From positions 2,294,001 through 2,358,000 of the forward strand of contig CBDFHF010000003.1 of the NCBI GenBank assembly GCA_965247565.1: 64,000 nucleotides of DNA, in the 5' to 3' direction. The stretch's first letter is position 1. Each line of letters starts with the position of its first letter. Shown here piece by piece: positions 43,223-52,502 of the stretch. The notes below the pieces were generated by a model that was given only the letters and a program-made list of their open reading frames with translations, was not told where the DNA came from and made no database searches. A program made the translations under genes and the position numbers. This DNA is from CBDFHF01 sp965247565. Its GTDB lineage: Bacteria > Pseudomonadota > Gammaproteobacteria > Methylococcales > Methylomonadaceae.

Positions 43223-46200
43223 ATGTTGAGTTTTTTATTTGGCAACCTTATGTTGCGTCGTATGCTGTGGCTGTTGCTGTTGGTTGGTGTACACACCAGC
43301 CACGCCGCCACGCCCAACGTACAAATCAGCTCAGCCGAATTCCGGCAGAATGCCCTGCAAATCAAAGGCAGACTCCGAAATCCCGCTGGCTTAAGTGTCG
43401 AAGTATTTGACCTAGACGGCCATTCACTCGGCCTGGCCCCAATCAAAGCCAAAAAATACAGCTTTACACTGGATCGAGCCAAAATGACCAGCGTGCCCTG
43501 CGGCATAGTCGCCGAAGCCGGTGGTATACAAGTCATGAAACCCGTCAAACGTGCACCGGAACCTTGTAAAGGCCTCACCATCAAAAAAGCCCAATGGCTC
43601 AAGAAGAAAAAGCGGCTCAATGTTGCCGGTCATGGCAAAGCCGTCGGCACGACCACTCTTGAACTGTACGACCTGGACGGTAACCTACTCGCTTCTGAAA
43701 AACCCGTCAAACCCGGCAAATTTGCCTTTAACCTAGAGTCAGCCCAACTCAAAACCGGCATCCCGTGCAGTATCAAAGTCACCAACGGCACCGCCACCAG
43801 CGCCGCCCTCGTCAGCAAAGCCCCGGCCGGCTGCACGGTATTACCCATCAAAACCCGCTGCGCCATCACCGAACCCGCCAACAACAGCCAACTGCCGTAC
43901 AACCAACCCATAGTATTTAAAGCCAACGCCCAAGCCAAAGATAGCAAAGCCAAACCCATCAAATACGAATGGGACTTTGCGGGTGGTGTCATGGGTCATC
44001 CGGCCGGCACCCTCAATGACAGCGGCGAAAACCAAACCCAAGCCAGCTTCATCAGAAACAACAGCACTTACCGAGTGCGCTTTGCCGCCACCGACGCCAA
44101 AGGCGAACGCTGTGAAGCGGCCATCGAAGTCAGCGTTGGCACACCGCCAACTGGCCTACCGCCGAAAGTCCCCGAACAACCGGCGCCAAAAGTAGCGGGT
44201 GAGTTAGACGGCACCGCCGGTGATCTGGTGGTGTTGCCGTTTGAGGACTGGACCATGCAGACCTACACCGATTCAAAATTGGCAGGAAACAGTCTGATAC
44301 CTATGCGGCCCCCGCTCAGCACCATTAATACAGAAGTCTATCGAAAAGCCCGGTTGCCAGAATTACTCGGTCCTGGAAAAGCAGAGCTTTTCTACTCAGC
44401 TGCTTCCAACTCGACCGATCCGGTGGGTGGTAATTCCATTACTTCCACTAGCCAGAACTTGCCGGTGGGATCGCTGCTGGCCGAGGCGAAATTACCGAAA
44501 AGCGACTTGTTTGAAACCTGGGTTAGTACTCTTGCGCCGCCCGAGATACCGAGGGAATCGTTACCGGTCAATGGCAGTTATATCAAGTTTGCCGGCGCTT
44601 TTCTCAGCTCCAATCCTCAAGATCTTGGGTCCGGGGGAGTTGTACCCGACGAAGGATACCAACTGCGCAATCCAGAAAAGGAGGATACCTTTGCGCCAAC
44701 ACCGGCCCGTGCCATGCCAGGCATCGCTAACCCATACACAGTAAACGATCCGCAACCTTTTGACATGTTTTCTGCTAAAGAGAATCGCTTCAAGGCTCGT
44801 GCTTTGCCATTATCTGACATTGACGACCAGGGACGGATCAATCCGTTTCCACTGTTTCGCGTCGAAGCGCGTGTCAGCGATGGTTCGGCTGCATTGGCCG
44901 CAACGGACACCGTACTTTCCGCCACACGCGATTTACACTGCCGCGAATGCCATGGAAAAGGCGGGGTAGGCGCCAAATCCTCAAACCATTGGTCGCCCGA
45001 AGTCAGAAATTACTATCATAGTGATCTGCAACATCTAAACGAGCACGACCAACCTCGCTGGTTTGAGGCTGTGGCAGATAATTTGTTCGAACGAGAATTC
45101 GCCGCGCAGCTCAATATTCTGAGTCTGCATGACTATTACGATGGCATTCACTTTCTGGGCGAGAATGACCATGATTATCGCGATGCTTGGGGGAATGGAT
45201 GCGTAATATGCCACAGGTGGCCTAGTTTGGATGGTTCTCCTACACCTTATCCTGAGGTAAATACAAGCTCAGCTACCATGATGCCCAACGGCATGCAAGG
45301 ATCAGAAGCTCGCGAAGGTGGGCGTGGCGAAGTAGGCTATGGGGCTCCTGGGACTGTGGTTGGACCTTTTGAGAACGCTGCCATAATTCATAGTTTTCAC
45401 GGTAGGTTGATTTACAATGCCGCCAAGGACGACATCCAACGCTGGCCGAGTGGACGTTTCCGGCGCTGGGTTGACGCGTTGGACGGCGGCCCCAATCCAA
45501 ACCCATTGTTTCCGGTTAAAGATGCGAAGGGAAATCTGTTACCCATGGAAGAGAACTGCCTGAAGTGCCATGGTGGACAGCGAGAGCAAGCGTATCGGGA
45601 TCGCCATTTCACCGCTGGACTCACCTGCTATCAGTGTCACGGCGATATGATGGCCATGGGTCGGTTGTACCCAAAGACTATGCTCAACCCCGATGGACTG
45701 AGTTACCGGGTGTCCTGGTTTGAACAGCCGGATTGCGGTTCCTGTCATACCGGCAACGCCAATCGTGGTGCCGATAAAAGTAGTGGTTTTTTCAGCGCAG
45801 GCGTGATGAATGCCGCTTTTGATGAAAATGATCCGGCGGCGACATCACGCCGACCTAATCTGAAAGACCCGGATCAAATCCGATTCGCGGTGCCGCTAGC
45901 CACTGTCCAAGATAGCGGATTCACATCTAGTTTAACGCCTGCACCGAAAATAATAACCCCCCTGTTTCGCCTCGGCAAAGACGCCCATGGCAATGTCAGT
46001 TGTGCGGCCTGTCACGGCGGTGCCCATGCCACCTGGCCTAATCGTGATCCAAATGCCAATGACAATGTGACGGCCATGCAGCTGCAAGGCCATACCGGCA
46101 GTGTGTTGGAATGTAATGTGTGCCACACCGCCGAAGCCTTCCTGAAAAAAGACGATCTGGATGGCGGCGTGTACATGGGCGTGCCTGCTGGGGTGCTAGG

Positions 46201-47524
46201 CGGACCGCATAATCTGCATCCGATCAACGACCCTAACTGGTGGAAAGAAGCCACCGACCAACCCAACGGCAAAGCCGGCTGGCACGACGACTACGCCATG
46301 ATGCCCGGTACGCTGAACGAAGACCAGTGCGCGGCTTGTCACGGCAACGACCACAAAGGTACGCGTCTGTCAAAAACACCCATAGCCCGTGAGTTCGTGG
46401 ACGAGAACGGCAAGAAAGTAAAGGTGAAGGCCGGCGCGATAATCGGCTGCGATCTGTGCCATAGCATTGAAAAAAGCTGTCAGAAATCGCCCAACCCCGG
46501 TTGTGGTAGTTCCGAAGGCAAAGCGCCCGCTGTTAATCGTCCGCCCGTCTTCACGTCCATGCCAGTTACCGAAGTGGTCAAAGACCAGATTTATCTGTAT
46601 ACAGCCACGGCTTCGGATCCTGATGGCGATCCCGTAACCTTAAGCCTTACTCAAAATCCGACTCCCGCCGATGGTCAGCAAGCAGAGACGGTTGGTGTTT
46701 TGACATTCGAACCGAGCACCGGAAAGCTTACTGGCAATTGGGCGACCTTGCCGGAGGGATTTCAATATGGCCAATGGAGTTACAGGCTCACAGCCAACGA
46801 TGGTCGTGGCGGTATTGTCAATCAAGCGGTGACTGTTAAAGCGACCTGCCCGAGCGGTTTGCTTCTGTCACTAAATAGCAGTCTGCCCGAATGTGTGGTG
46901 ATCCATATCACTTCACAACCGACAGTAGGCGGAATTGATGCAGGGCAAATCTTTACCTATTCCGTTAAAGCCGAGCATGGCGCTAGTCTGCCACTGACTT
47001 ATACCCTGGCCGAAGGGGCACCGGAAGGGATGGTCATCGACGCTAATGGGGTGCTGACCTGGAAAGCCAGTGCAACCGTCGAAGTGCTGAATGCGGAAAT
47101 TATAGTAACGGATGGTCAAGGCAATGAAGCACGTCAGCCTATTTATCTGTTGGTTTGCAGCGGCTCTCAGCATTGGGATACAAACGAAGGTTTTTGTAAG
47201 GGGCCGATCACCATCACATCGCCAGCACCCAATGATGGTAGTTATATCGGTCTGAGTGTCGGGAATTCGTTCAGTCATCAAGTGACAGCAACGCATGAGC
47301 AGGGTTTGCCCATCATCTATGGGCTGACTGGTGGTGCCGCAACTATGACTATCAACAGTGAAACCGGCACTATCCAATGGCTGGCCGATGACGCTTCCGT
47401 CGGTGAACACCAGCTTTACCTTACCGCGAGCGACGGGCAGGGTGGCTTGACCAAACAACCTTTCTATCTCATTGTCTGCGCTCCACCTGCGCAGTGGAAT
47501 GCTGACAATTCTGCGTGTGAATAG
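43223..47524 (+). CDS. giant secreted multiheme cytochrome, paralog P5
   Basis: I start at 43223 (AGAGGAT 8 bases upstream; MLSFLFGNLMLRRMLWLLLL to SHA, a clean signal peptide), not at the open frame from 43067, which would overlap P4. The product is 1433 residues. Two N-terminal beta repeats and the PKD-like domain are identical to P4. Nine canonical heme sites lie between 573 and 1080, with CVICH at 660-664 as the second. In the conserved block it has HATW where others have HAIW. Three Ig-like domains end SACE. Its middle region differs from P4 at many synonymous sites, so only the N-terminal part was recently shared. Confidence 0.88.
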   Translation: MLSFLFGNLMLRRMLWLLLLVGVHTSHAATPNVQISSAEFRQNALQIKGRLRNPAGLSVEVFDLDGHSLGLAPIKAKKYSFTLDRAKMTSVPCGIVAEAGGIQVMKPVKRAPEPCKGLTIKKAQWLKKKKRLNVAGHGKAVGTTTLELYDLDGNLLASEKPVKPGKFAFNLESAQLKTGIPCSIKVTNGTATSAALVSKAPAGCTVLPIKTRCAITEPANNSQLPYNQPIVFKANAQAKDSKAKPIKYEWDFAGGVMGHPAGTLNDSGENQTQASFIRNNSTYRVRFAATDAKGERCEAAIEVSVGTPPTGLPPKVPEQPAPKVAGELDGTAGDLVVLPFEDWTMQTYTDSKLAGNSLIPMRPPLSTINTEVYRKARLPELLGPGKAELFYSAASNSTDPVGGNSITSTSQNLPVGSLLAEAKLPKSDLFETWVSTLAPPEIPRESLPVNGSYIKFAGAFLSSNPQDLGSGGVVPDEGYQLRNPEKEDTFAPTPARAMPGIANPYTVNDPQPFDMFSAKENRFKARALPLSDIDDQGRINPFPLFRVEARVSDGSAALAATDTVLSATRDLHCRECHGKGGVGAKSSNHWSPEVRNYYHSDLQHLNEHDQPRWFEAVADNLFEREFAAQLNILSLHDYYDGIHFLGENDHDYRDAWGNGCVICHRWPSLDGSPTPYPEVNTSSATMMPNGMQGSEAREGGRGEVGYGAPGTVVGPFENAAIIHSFHGRLIYNAAKDDIQRWPSGRFRRWVDALDGGPNPNPLFPVKDAKGNLLPMEENCLKCHGGQREQAYRDRHFTAGLTCYQCHGDMMAMGRLYPKTMLNPDGLSYRVSWFEQPDCGSCHTGNANRGADKSSGFFSAGVMNAAFDENDPAATSRRPNLKDPDQIRFAVPLATVQDSGFTSSLTPAPKIITPLFRLGKDAHGNVSCAACHGGAHATWPNRDPNANDNVTAMQLQGHTGSVLECNVCHTAEAFLKKDDLDGGVYMGVPAGVLGGPHNLHPINDPNWWKEATDQPNGKAGWHDDYAMMPGTLNEDQCAACHGNDHKGTRLSKTPIAREFVDENGKKVKVKAGAIIGCDLCHSIEKSCQKSPNPGCGSSEGKAPAVNRPPVFTSMPVTEVVKDQIYLYTATASDPDGDPVTLSLTQNPTPADGQQAETVGVLTFEPSTGKLTGNWATLPEGFQYGQWSYRLTANDGRGGIVNQAVTVKATCPSGLLLSLNSSLPECVVIHITSQPTVGGIDAGQIFTYSVKAEHGASLPLTYTLAEGAPEGMVIDANGVLTWKASATVEVLNAEIIVTDGQGNEARQPIYLLVCSGSQHWDTNEGFCKGPITITSPAPNDGSYIGLSVGNSFSHQVTATHEQGLPIIYGLTGGAATMTINSETGTIQWLADDASVGEHQLYLTASDGQGGLTKQPFYLIVCAPPAQWNADNSACE
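43293..44179 (+). repeat. 887-bp tract identical to P4, copy in P5
   Basis: Second copy of the identical tract. The base before it (43292, C against G) and the base after it (44180, C against A) already differ, so the borders are sharp. This fits gene conversion better than a recent duplication of the whole gene. Confidence 0.9.
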
Positions 47525-47667
47525 TAGGCATAGTTGGGGTGTGCGGTAGCAAGGTCCAACATGTGTGGCCAGATTCGTACTATTGAATCAGGTTAGTAAA
47601 ACAAACGTGTGACGTTGCACTGATGTTTAATCAGGAAAATCAAGATAATTTTTAGCGAGAATTTTTT

Positions 47668-50600
47668 ATGTGGACTTTTTTATTTGGCAACACTTTTTCA
47701 GGATGTATTCTTTTATTTAGGATATGGCCATTATTAACTTTCCTGAATTTTTGTGTGACTATTTGTAGGGGCGATTTCAATCGCCCTAGGCGAATAAATT
47801 CGTCTCCACGGGAGGTCTCTGCAAATCGTGACATTATTTTTTGCCAAATCCTTAGCGTTGTGTGCTTAAGTCTTTTGGCAGGCATTGACCCCAGCCACGC
47901 CGCCACGCCCAGCCTGCAAATCAGTTCAGCCGAATTTCGGCAGAATGCCCTGCAAATCAAAGGCCGACTCCGAAATCCCGCTGGCCCAAATGTCGAAGTA
48001 TTCGACCTAGACGGCCATTCACTCGGCCTGGCCCCAATCAAAGCCAAAAAATACAGCTTTAAACTGGATCGAGCCAAAATGACCACCGTACCCTGCGGCG
48101 TCATAGTCGAAGCCGGTGGTATACAAGTCATGAAGCCCGTCAAACGTGCCCCTGAACCCTGTCAAGGCCTCACCATCAAAAAAGCCCAATGGCTCAAGAA
48201 GAAAAAGCGGCTAAACGTTGCCGGACATGGCAAAGCCGTCGGCACGACCACGCTAGACCTTTACGACCTGGACGGCAACCTACTCGCTTCTGAAAAACCC
48301 GTCAAACCCGGCAAATTTGCCTTTAACCTAGACCAAGCCCAACTCAAAACCGGCATCCCGTGCAGTATCAAAGTCACCAACGGCACCGCCACCAGCGCCG
48401 CCCTCGTCAGCAAAGCTCCGGCCGGCTGCACAGTATTACCCATCAAAACCCGCTGCGCCATCACCGAACCCGCCAACAACAGTCAACTGCCTTTTAATCA
48501 ACCCATAGTATTTAAAGCCAACGCCCAAGCCAAAGATAGCAAAGCCAAACCCATCAAATACGAATGGGACTTTGCGGGCGGCGTCATGGGTCATCCGGCC
48601 GGTACCCTCAATGACAGCGGCGACAACCAAACCCAAGCCAGCTTTATTAGAAACAACAGCAGCTACCGAGTGCGCTTTGCCGCCACCGACGCCAAAGGTG
48701 AACGCTGTGAAGCGGCCATCGAAGTCAGCGTTGGCACACCGCCAACTGGCCTCCCGCCGAAAGTCCCCGAACAACCCGCGCCGAAAGTAGCGGGTGAATT
48801 AGATGGCACCGCCGGTGATCTGGTGGTGTTGCCGTTTGAACATTTAACCATGCAGTCTTCCATAGACGCATTGCTTAAGCCGAACATGTATCTAACTATT
48901 GAGCCCTTCCTAAATATGAATGCCCAGGTCTATCGAAAAGGGCGTTTACCTGAACGACTCGGTTCGGAGCAGATCGCGCTGTCTTATTCGGCTGCTGCCA
49001 ATCCAGTTGATCCTGTTGGCGCCAATTCGATCAATTCTACTAGTCAAAACTGGCCGCTTGGAGCAACTCTAAAAGATGCGAAATTGCAAAAGTCCGATAT
49101 GTTTGAGGTATTTGTTCCTGAAAATCCGTCCCCAGGTTCTGGTAATCCGAGTTATATGAGTAACTTAGGGACTGGGCTTCTCGACGAAGGTTTTCTTTTA
49201 TCCCAGCCGCAATTACAAGTTGATCGTGGAAATTACATGCCGGGCATCGCCAGCCCTTTTCTAAAAAACGATCCACAACCTTTTGAATTTTACAATCCGG
49301 ATCAAACCGTGTTTTCGGCGCGATCGTTGCCGTTTACTGATATCGACGATGCCGGAAGAATCAACCCGTATCCATTATTACGTGTTGAAGCCAAACTGCC
49401 GGGAAACTCAGCCCCTCAGGCAGTCACCGATGCGGTGCTAAGTGCTGGGCGCGATCTGCATTGCCGTGAATGCCACGAAAAAGGCGGTATTGCCGCCGAT
49501 TCCAAAGTGCAAATGCAGGTTAAGTTTTATGAAATGTATAGTCACGGTGCCGACCATCACGCGCTGCCACATACCGATCAACCAAGCTTCTTTGAGCCAG
49601 CAAGTGACCGTCTGGATGATCGCGAGCGCGCCGCTTACATGAACATCGCCAGTATTCATGACTTTTACGATGGCCTGGGTACTCTGAGTCATGCACTCGG
49701 CGGCGTTTCCCATGGACATGTCGGCGATCCGGAAGGTTATGGAAACCGTAATTGTGATAGCTGCCATGCTCGGCAGCAAGGGCTGGCGGCCGGTGTAGAC
49801 ACTGACAGACCCACTATGGTAGATAGAAAAAATTTTGGTGGAGAGCTGCGCGAAGGCGGACGAGAGGGCTTTCTTGGCTATGATTTATCCTCGGCGGTTC
49901 ACCAAATGCACGGACAGCTGATGTACAACACGGATAAATCCGGCATTCTACGTTTGCCCAGTGGCCGTTTTCAGCGCTGGCATCCAGAGGATGGGCCCAA
50001 TCCCAGCCCACTATTCCCGGTTAAAGATTCCAAAGGCAATAATTTGCCGATGGAAGAAAATTGTCTGAAATGCCATGGCGGACAACGCGAGCAATGCTAT
50101 CGCGACCGGATGTTTACCGCTGGCGTTACCTGCTATCAATGTCATGGTGATATGCTGGCTGTGGGTGGATTCTATAAAAGAACGATGCCCAGTCCGGATG
50201 GTCACGAACATAGAATTCCCTGGATGGATGAGCCAGAATGTGGTTCTTGCCATGTGGGCAATGCCAATCAGGGTGAAGCCGGCAAGGCCGGATTTTTTAG
50301 CGAAGGCATCATGAACACGGCATTCGATGAAACCGACCCCGCCGCAACGTTACGCAAACCACAAAATAATCCTGATGGGCTTAGGTTCGCGGTGCCAATA
50401 ACAACTCTAAAATTACCCTATGTTCCCTACTATGTGAGCGAAATATTTCAAACCGGGCAGAAAGTTGAATTGAAAGAAGCAACAGCTTACTCTGCCTTAG
50501 AAACACCGCTGTTCCGTCTGGGCAAAGATAGCCACGGCAATGTCAGTTGTGCGGCATGCCATGGCGCGGCACATGCCATCTGGCCAAATCGGGATCCGAA

Positions 50601-52062
50601 TGCGAATGACAATGTAACAGCGCGGCAATTGCAGGGCCATACCGGTACTATTCTAGAATGTAGTGTCTGCCATAGCGCCGATGCCTTCCTGAAGAAAGAG
50701 GATCTGGATGGCGGCGTTTACATGGGCGTTTCCGCTGGCGTTTTGGGCGGACCGCATAATTTGCATCCGATCAATGATCCCATTTGGTGGAAGGAGGCTA
50801 CCGGACAGACTAACGGGAAAGGCGGCTGGCATAACGACTACGCCCAGTTGTCGGGCACGGCCGGGGAAGACCAATGCGCCGCCTGCCACGGTAATGATCA
50901 CAAAGGCACGCGTCTGTCGAAAACGCCGGTGGCGCGGGAATTCACCGATGAAAACGGCAAGAAAGTGAAGGTAAAAGCCGGAACCATGATCGGCTGCGAT
51001 CTTTGCCACAGCATTGAGAAGAGTTGTACTCATTCACCTAACTCGCAGTGTGGAACTGCTAATGGTCAAGTTTCCCCGGTCAACCGACCGCCTGTGTTTA
51101 CCTCAACTCCAGTAACTGAAGTGATCAAAGGTGAGCAATATAACTATAAAGCCACAGTGAGTGATCCGGACGGTGACCAGGTAAAGTTGAGTCTTACGGT
51201 CAATCCGACTCCGGCTGACTCTACTAATACAGAGTACTCAGGAGTACTTTCGCTTGATGCTGACACGGGAGATCTTACTGCTAACTGGGCTAAAAAAGAG
51301 AACATTCCGTCTAATGGTTGGTACTACACGCTGACCGCTAATGACGGACGTGGTGGCGTGGTTAATCAATCGGTCGCTGTCAAGTTGTCTTGTCCAAGTG
51401 GATTGCTAGTGGATCAAAGCATGTGTGTAAAAATTCGGATTACTTCAGGACAACAGTTTGGTGGTCTGGACAATGGGCAAACAGTAACCTATCAAGTGCT
51501 AGCTGAACATGGCGATGGTCTTCCGCTCAGTTATGTTTTGGCTGAGGGCGCGGCACCGGGTATTTCTGTGAATGCTAATGGTTTAGTTACTTTTAGCCCT
51601 ACTGGATTCACTGAACAGAATTCTATAAATGGTGATGTGATTGTAACCGACGGCAACGGCAATGAAGCTCGGCATGGTGTCGGTGTTACTGTCTGTGTCG
51701 GCTCGCAGCATTGGGATCAGATCAATGGGTGTGTTGGTCCCATTACCTTCACATCAACTCCTCCAGGTAATGAAAATGGTTATGGTATGAATGTTGGTGA
51801 GACCCTGATTTATGATGCCACAGTTACCCATCAGCAAAATTTGCCGGTTAGCTTTAGTCTTCAAGGTGCGCCGGCGACCATGACGATTGATGCAGCCACT
51901 GGGCATTTGCAGTGGACACCAGACGCTGGATCGGATGACACTACAATCAATATTTCCATCTTAGCTAGTGACGGGCAGGGTGGGCTTAGTACGCAACCTT
52001 TAAATCTGGTCGTTTGCGAACCACCGCAACATTGGAGTGATGTGATTGATTGGTGTGAATAG
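47668..52062 (+). CDS. giant secreted multiheme cytochrome, paralog P6, with disrupted leader
   Basis: 1464 residues if read from 47668. MWTFLFGN matches the P4 start, but about 45 extra residues, including RGDFNRPRRINSSPREVSAN, separate it from the hydrophobic segment IIFCQILSVVCLSLLAGIDPSHA. The insert contains a small palindromic repeat (47765-47815) and keeps the frame. No other good start lies closer to the segment. The rest looks functional: two N-terminal repeats, PKD-like domain, nine canonical heme sites (599-1114, second one CDSCH at 696-700), three Ig-like domains, end DWCE. Whether it is still exported is uncertain. Confidence 0.82.
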   Translation: MWTFLFGNTFSGCILLFRIWPLLTFLNFCVTICRGDFNRPRRINSSPREVSANRDIIFCQILSVVCLSLLAGIDPSHAATPSLQISSAEFRQNALQIKGRLRNPAGPNVEVFDLDGHSLGLAPIKAKKYSFKLDRAKMTTVPCGVIVEAGGIQVMKPVKRAPEPCQGLTIKKAQWLKKKKRLNVAGHGKAVGTTTLDLYDLDGNLLASEKPVKPGKFAFNLDQAQLKTGIPCSIKVTNGTATSAALVSKAPAGCTVLPIKTRCAITEPANNSQLPFNQPIVFKANAQAKDSKAKPIKYEWDFAGGVMGHPAGTLNDSGDNQTQASFIRNNSSYRVRFAATDAKGERCEAAIEVSVGTPPTGLPPKVPEQPAPKVAGELDGTAGDLVVLPFEHLTMQSSIDALLKPNMYLTIEPFLNMNAQVYRKGRLPERLGSEQIALSYSAAANPVDPVGANSINSTSQNWPLGATLKDAKLQKSDMFEVFVPENPSPGSGNPSYMSNLGTGLLDEGFLLSQPQLQVDRGNYMPGIASPFLKNDPQPFEFYNPDQTVFSARSLPFTDIDDAGRINPYPLLRVEAKLPGNSAPQAVTDAVLSAGRDLHCRECHEKGGIAADSKVQMQVKFYEMYSHGADHHALPHTDQPSFFEPASDRLDDRERAAYMNIASIHDFYDGLGTLSHALGGVSHGHVGDPEGYGNRNCDSCHARQQGLAAGVDTDRPTMVDRKNFGGELREGGREGFLGYDLSSAVHQMHGQLMYNTDKSGILRLPSGRFQRWHPEDGPNPSPLFPVKDSKGNNLPMEENCLKCHGGQREQCYRDRMFTAGVTCYQCHGDMLAVGGFYKRTMPSPDGHEHRIPWMDEPECGSCHVGNANQGEAGKAGFFSEGIMNTAFDETDPAATLRKPQNNPDGLRFAVPITTLKLPYVPYYVSEIFQTGQKVELKEATAYSALETPLFRLGKDSHGNVSCAACHGAAHAIWPNRDPNANDNVTARQLQGHTGTILECSVCHSADAFLKKEDLDGGVYMGVSAGVLGGPHNLHPINDPIWWKEATGQTNGKGGWHNDYAQLSGTAGEDQCAACHGNDHKGTRLSKTPVAREFTDENGKKVKVKAGTMIGCDLCHSIEKSCTHSPNSQCGTANGQVSPVNRPPVFTSTPVTEVIKGEQYNYKATVSDPDGDQVKLSLTVNPTPADSTNTEYSGVLSLDADTGDLTANWAKKENIPSNGWYYTLTANDGRGGVVNQSVAVKLSCPSGLLVDQSMCVKIRITSGQQFGGLDNGQTVTYQVLAEHGDGLPLSYVLAEGAAPGISVNANGLVTFSPTGFTEQNSINGDVIVTDGNGNEARHGVGVTVCVGSQHWDQINGCVGPITFTSTPPGNENGYGMNVGETLIYDATVTHQQNLPVSFSLQGAPATMTIDAATGHLQWTPDAGSDDTTINISILASDGQGGLSTQPLNLVVCEPPQHWSDVIDWCE
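47765..47815. repeat. small palindromic repeat inserted in the P6 leader
   Basis: GGGCGATT TC AATCGCCC (47769-47786) is a perfect hairpin. GGCGAAT AA ATTCGTC (47789-47804) is a second with one wobble pair, followed by TCCACGGGAGG. Such GTAGGGGCGA / GGCGAATAAATTCG units are familiar as small intergenic repeats in several bacteria. I see no second copy in this window. Here it lies inside a coding region. Confidence 0.6.
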
Positions 52063-52075
52063 CCAGTCAAACCAA

Positions 52076-52104
52076 GGCGTATCAGCTAGTTGAGCTGATG
52101 CGCC
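52076..52104 (+). terminator. hairpin after the cytochrome array
   Basis: GGCGTATCAGCT and AGCTGATGCGCC pair over 12 bp (one wobble) with loop AGTTG, 14 bases after the P6 stop. Only a short T stretch (GTTTAATT) follows, so termination may be partial. Confidence 0.6.
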
Positions 52105-52502
52105 AGTTTAATTGGAAAATTCGCCAATTGGTTATGAAAAGTAGTTACCAATCGCGATACGGCGCATTCAAAAACCTAAACAGGTTAACCACTGTTGGCT
52201 AGCGTTAGTGGCGTGGCGACTCATGAGTTTCAGGGCTGCATGGTTTTTCTGTTCCCTATAAATAATCGACCCAATCATTCGTAATAGCTCAAACAGGTTA
52301 TAATCTAGGCAGGCTTATGTACTACAATAGACAGCTAATCTCTGGTTGAGACGCTTTGGACGTTATAACAATTCTAATAAATTATTATTTAGAGCCGTTA
52401 ACCTAACCTTCTTCCGTTGGAGAAGGGATAATTGGCGAACTTATTGGTATTGATATTGCCTAGCTACTCACTTTGTGTGCCACTGTTTGGAATCAATTAT
52501 AA
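52105..52502. other. gap between the cytochrome array and the secretion operon
   Basis: About 400 bases without a convincing frame. It should contain the gsp promoter. A short inverted repeat (CCTTCTTCC ... GGAGAAGG, near 52410-52430) lies about 75 bases before gspE. I could not fix a -35/-10 pair with confidence. Confidence 0.4.

Noticed and set aside
24906..52062. Possibility that the six giant genes are one phase-variable or CRISPR-like repeat locus
   Set aside because: The repeats are whole genes of over 4 kb with own starts and stops; no short spaced repeats or recombinase gene are present.
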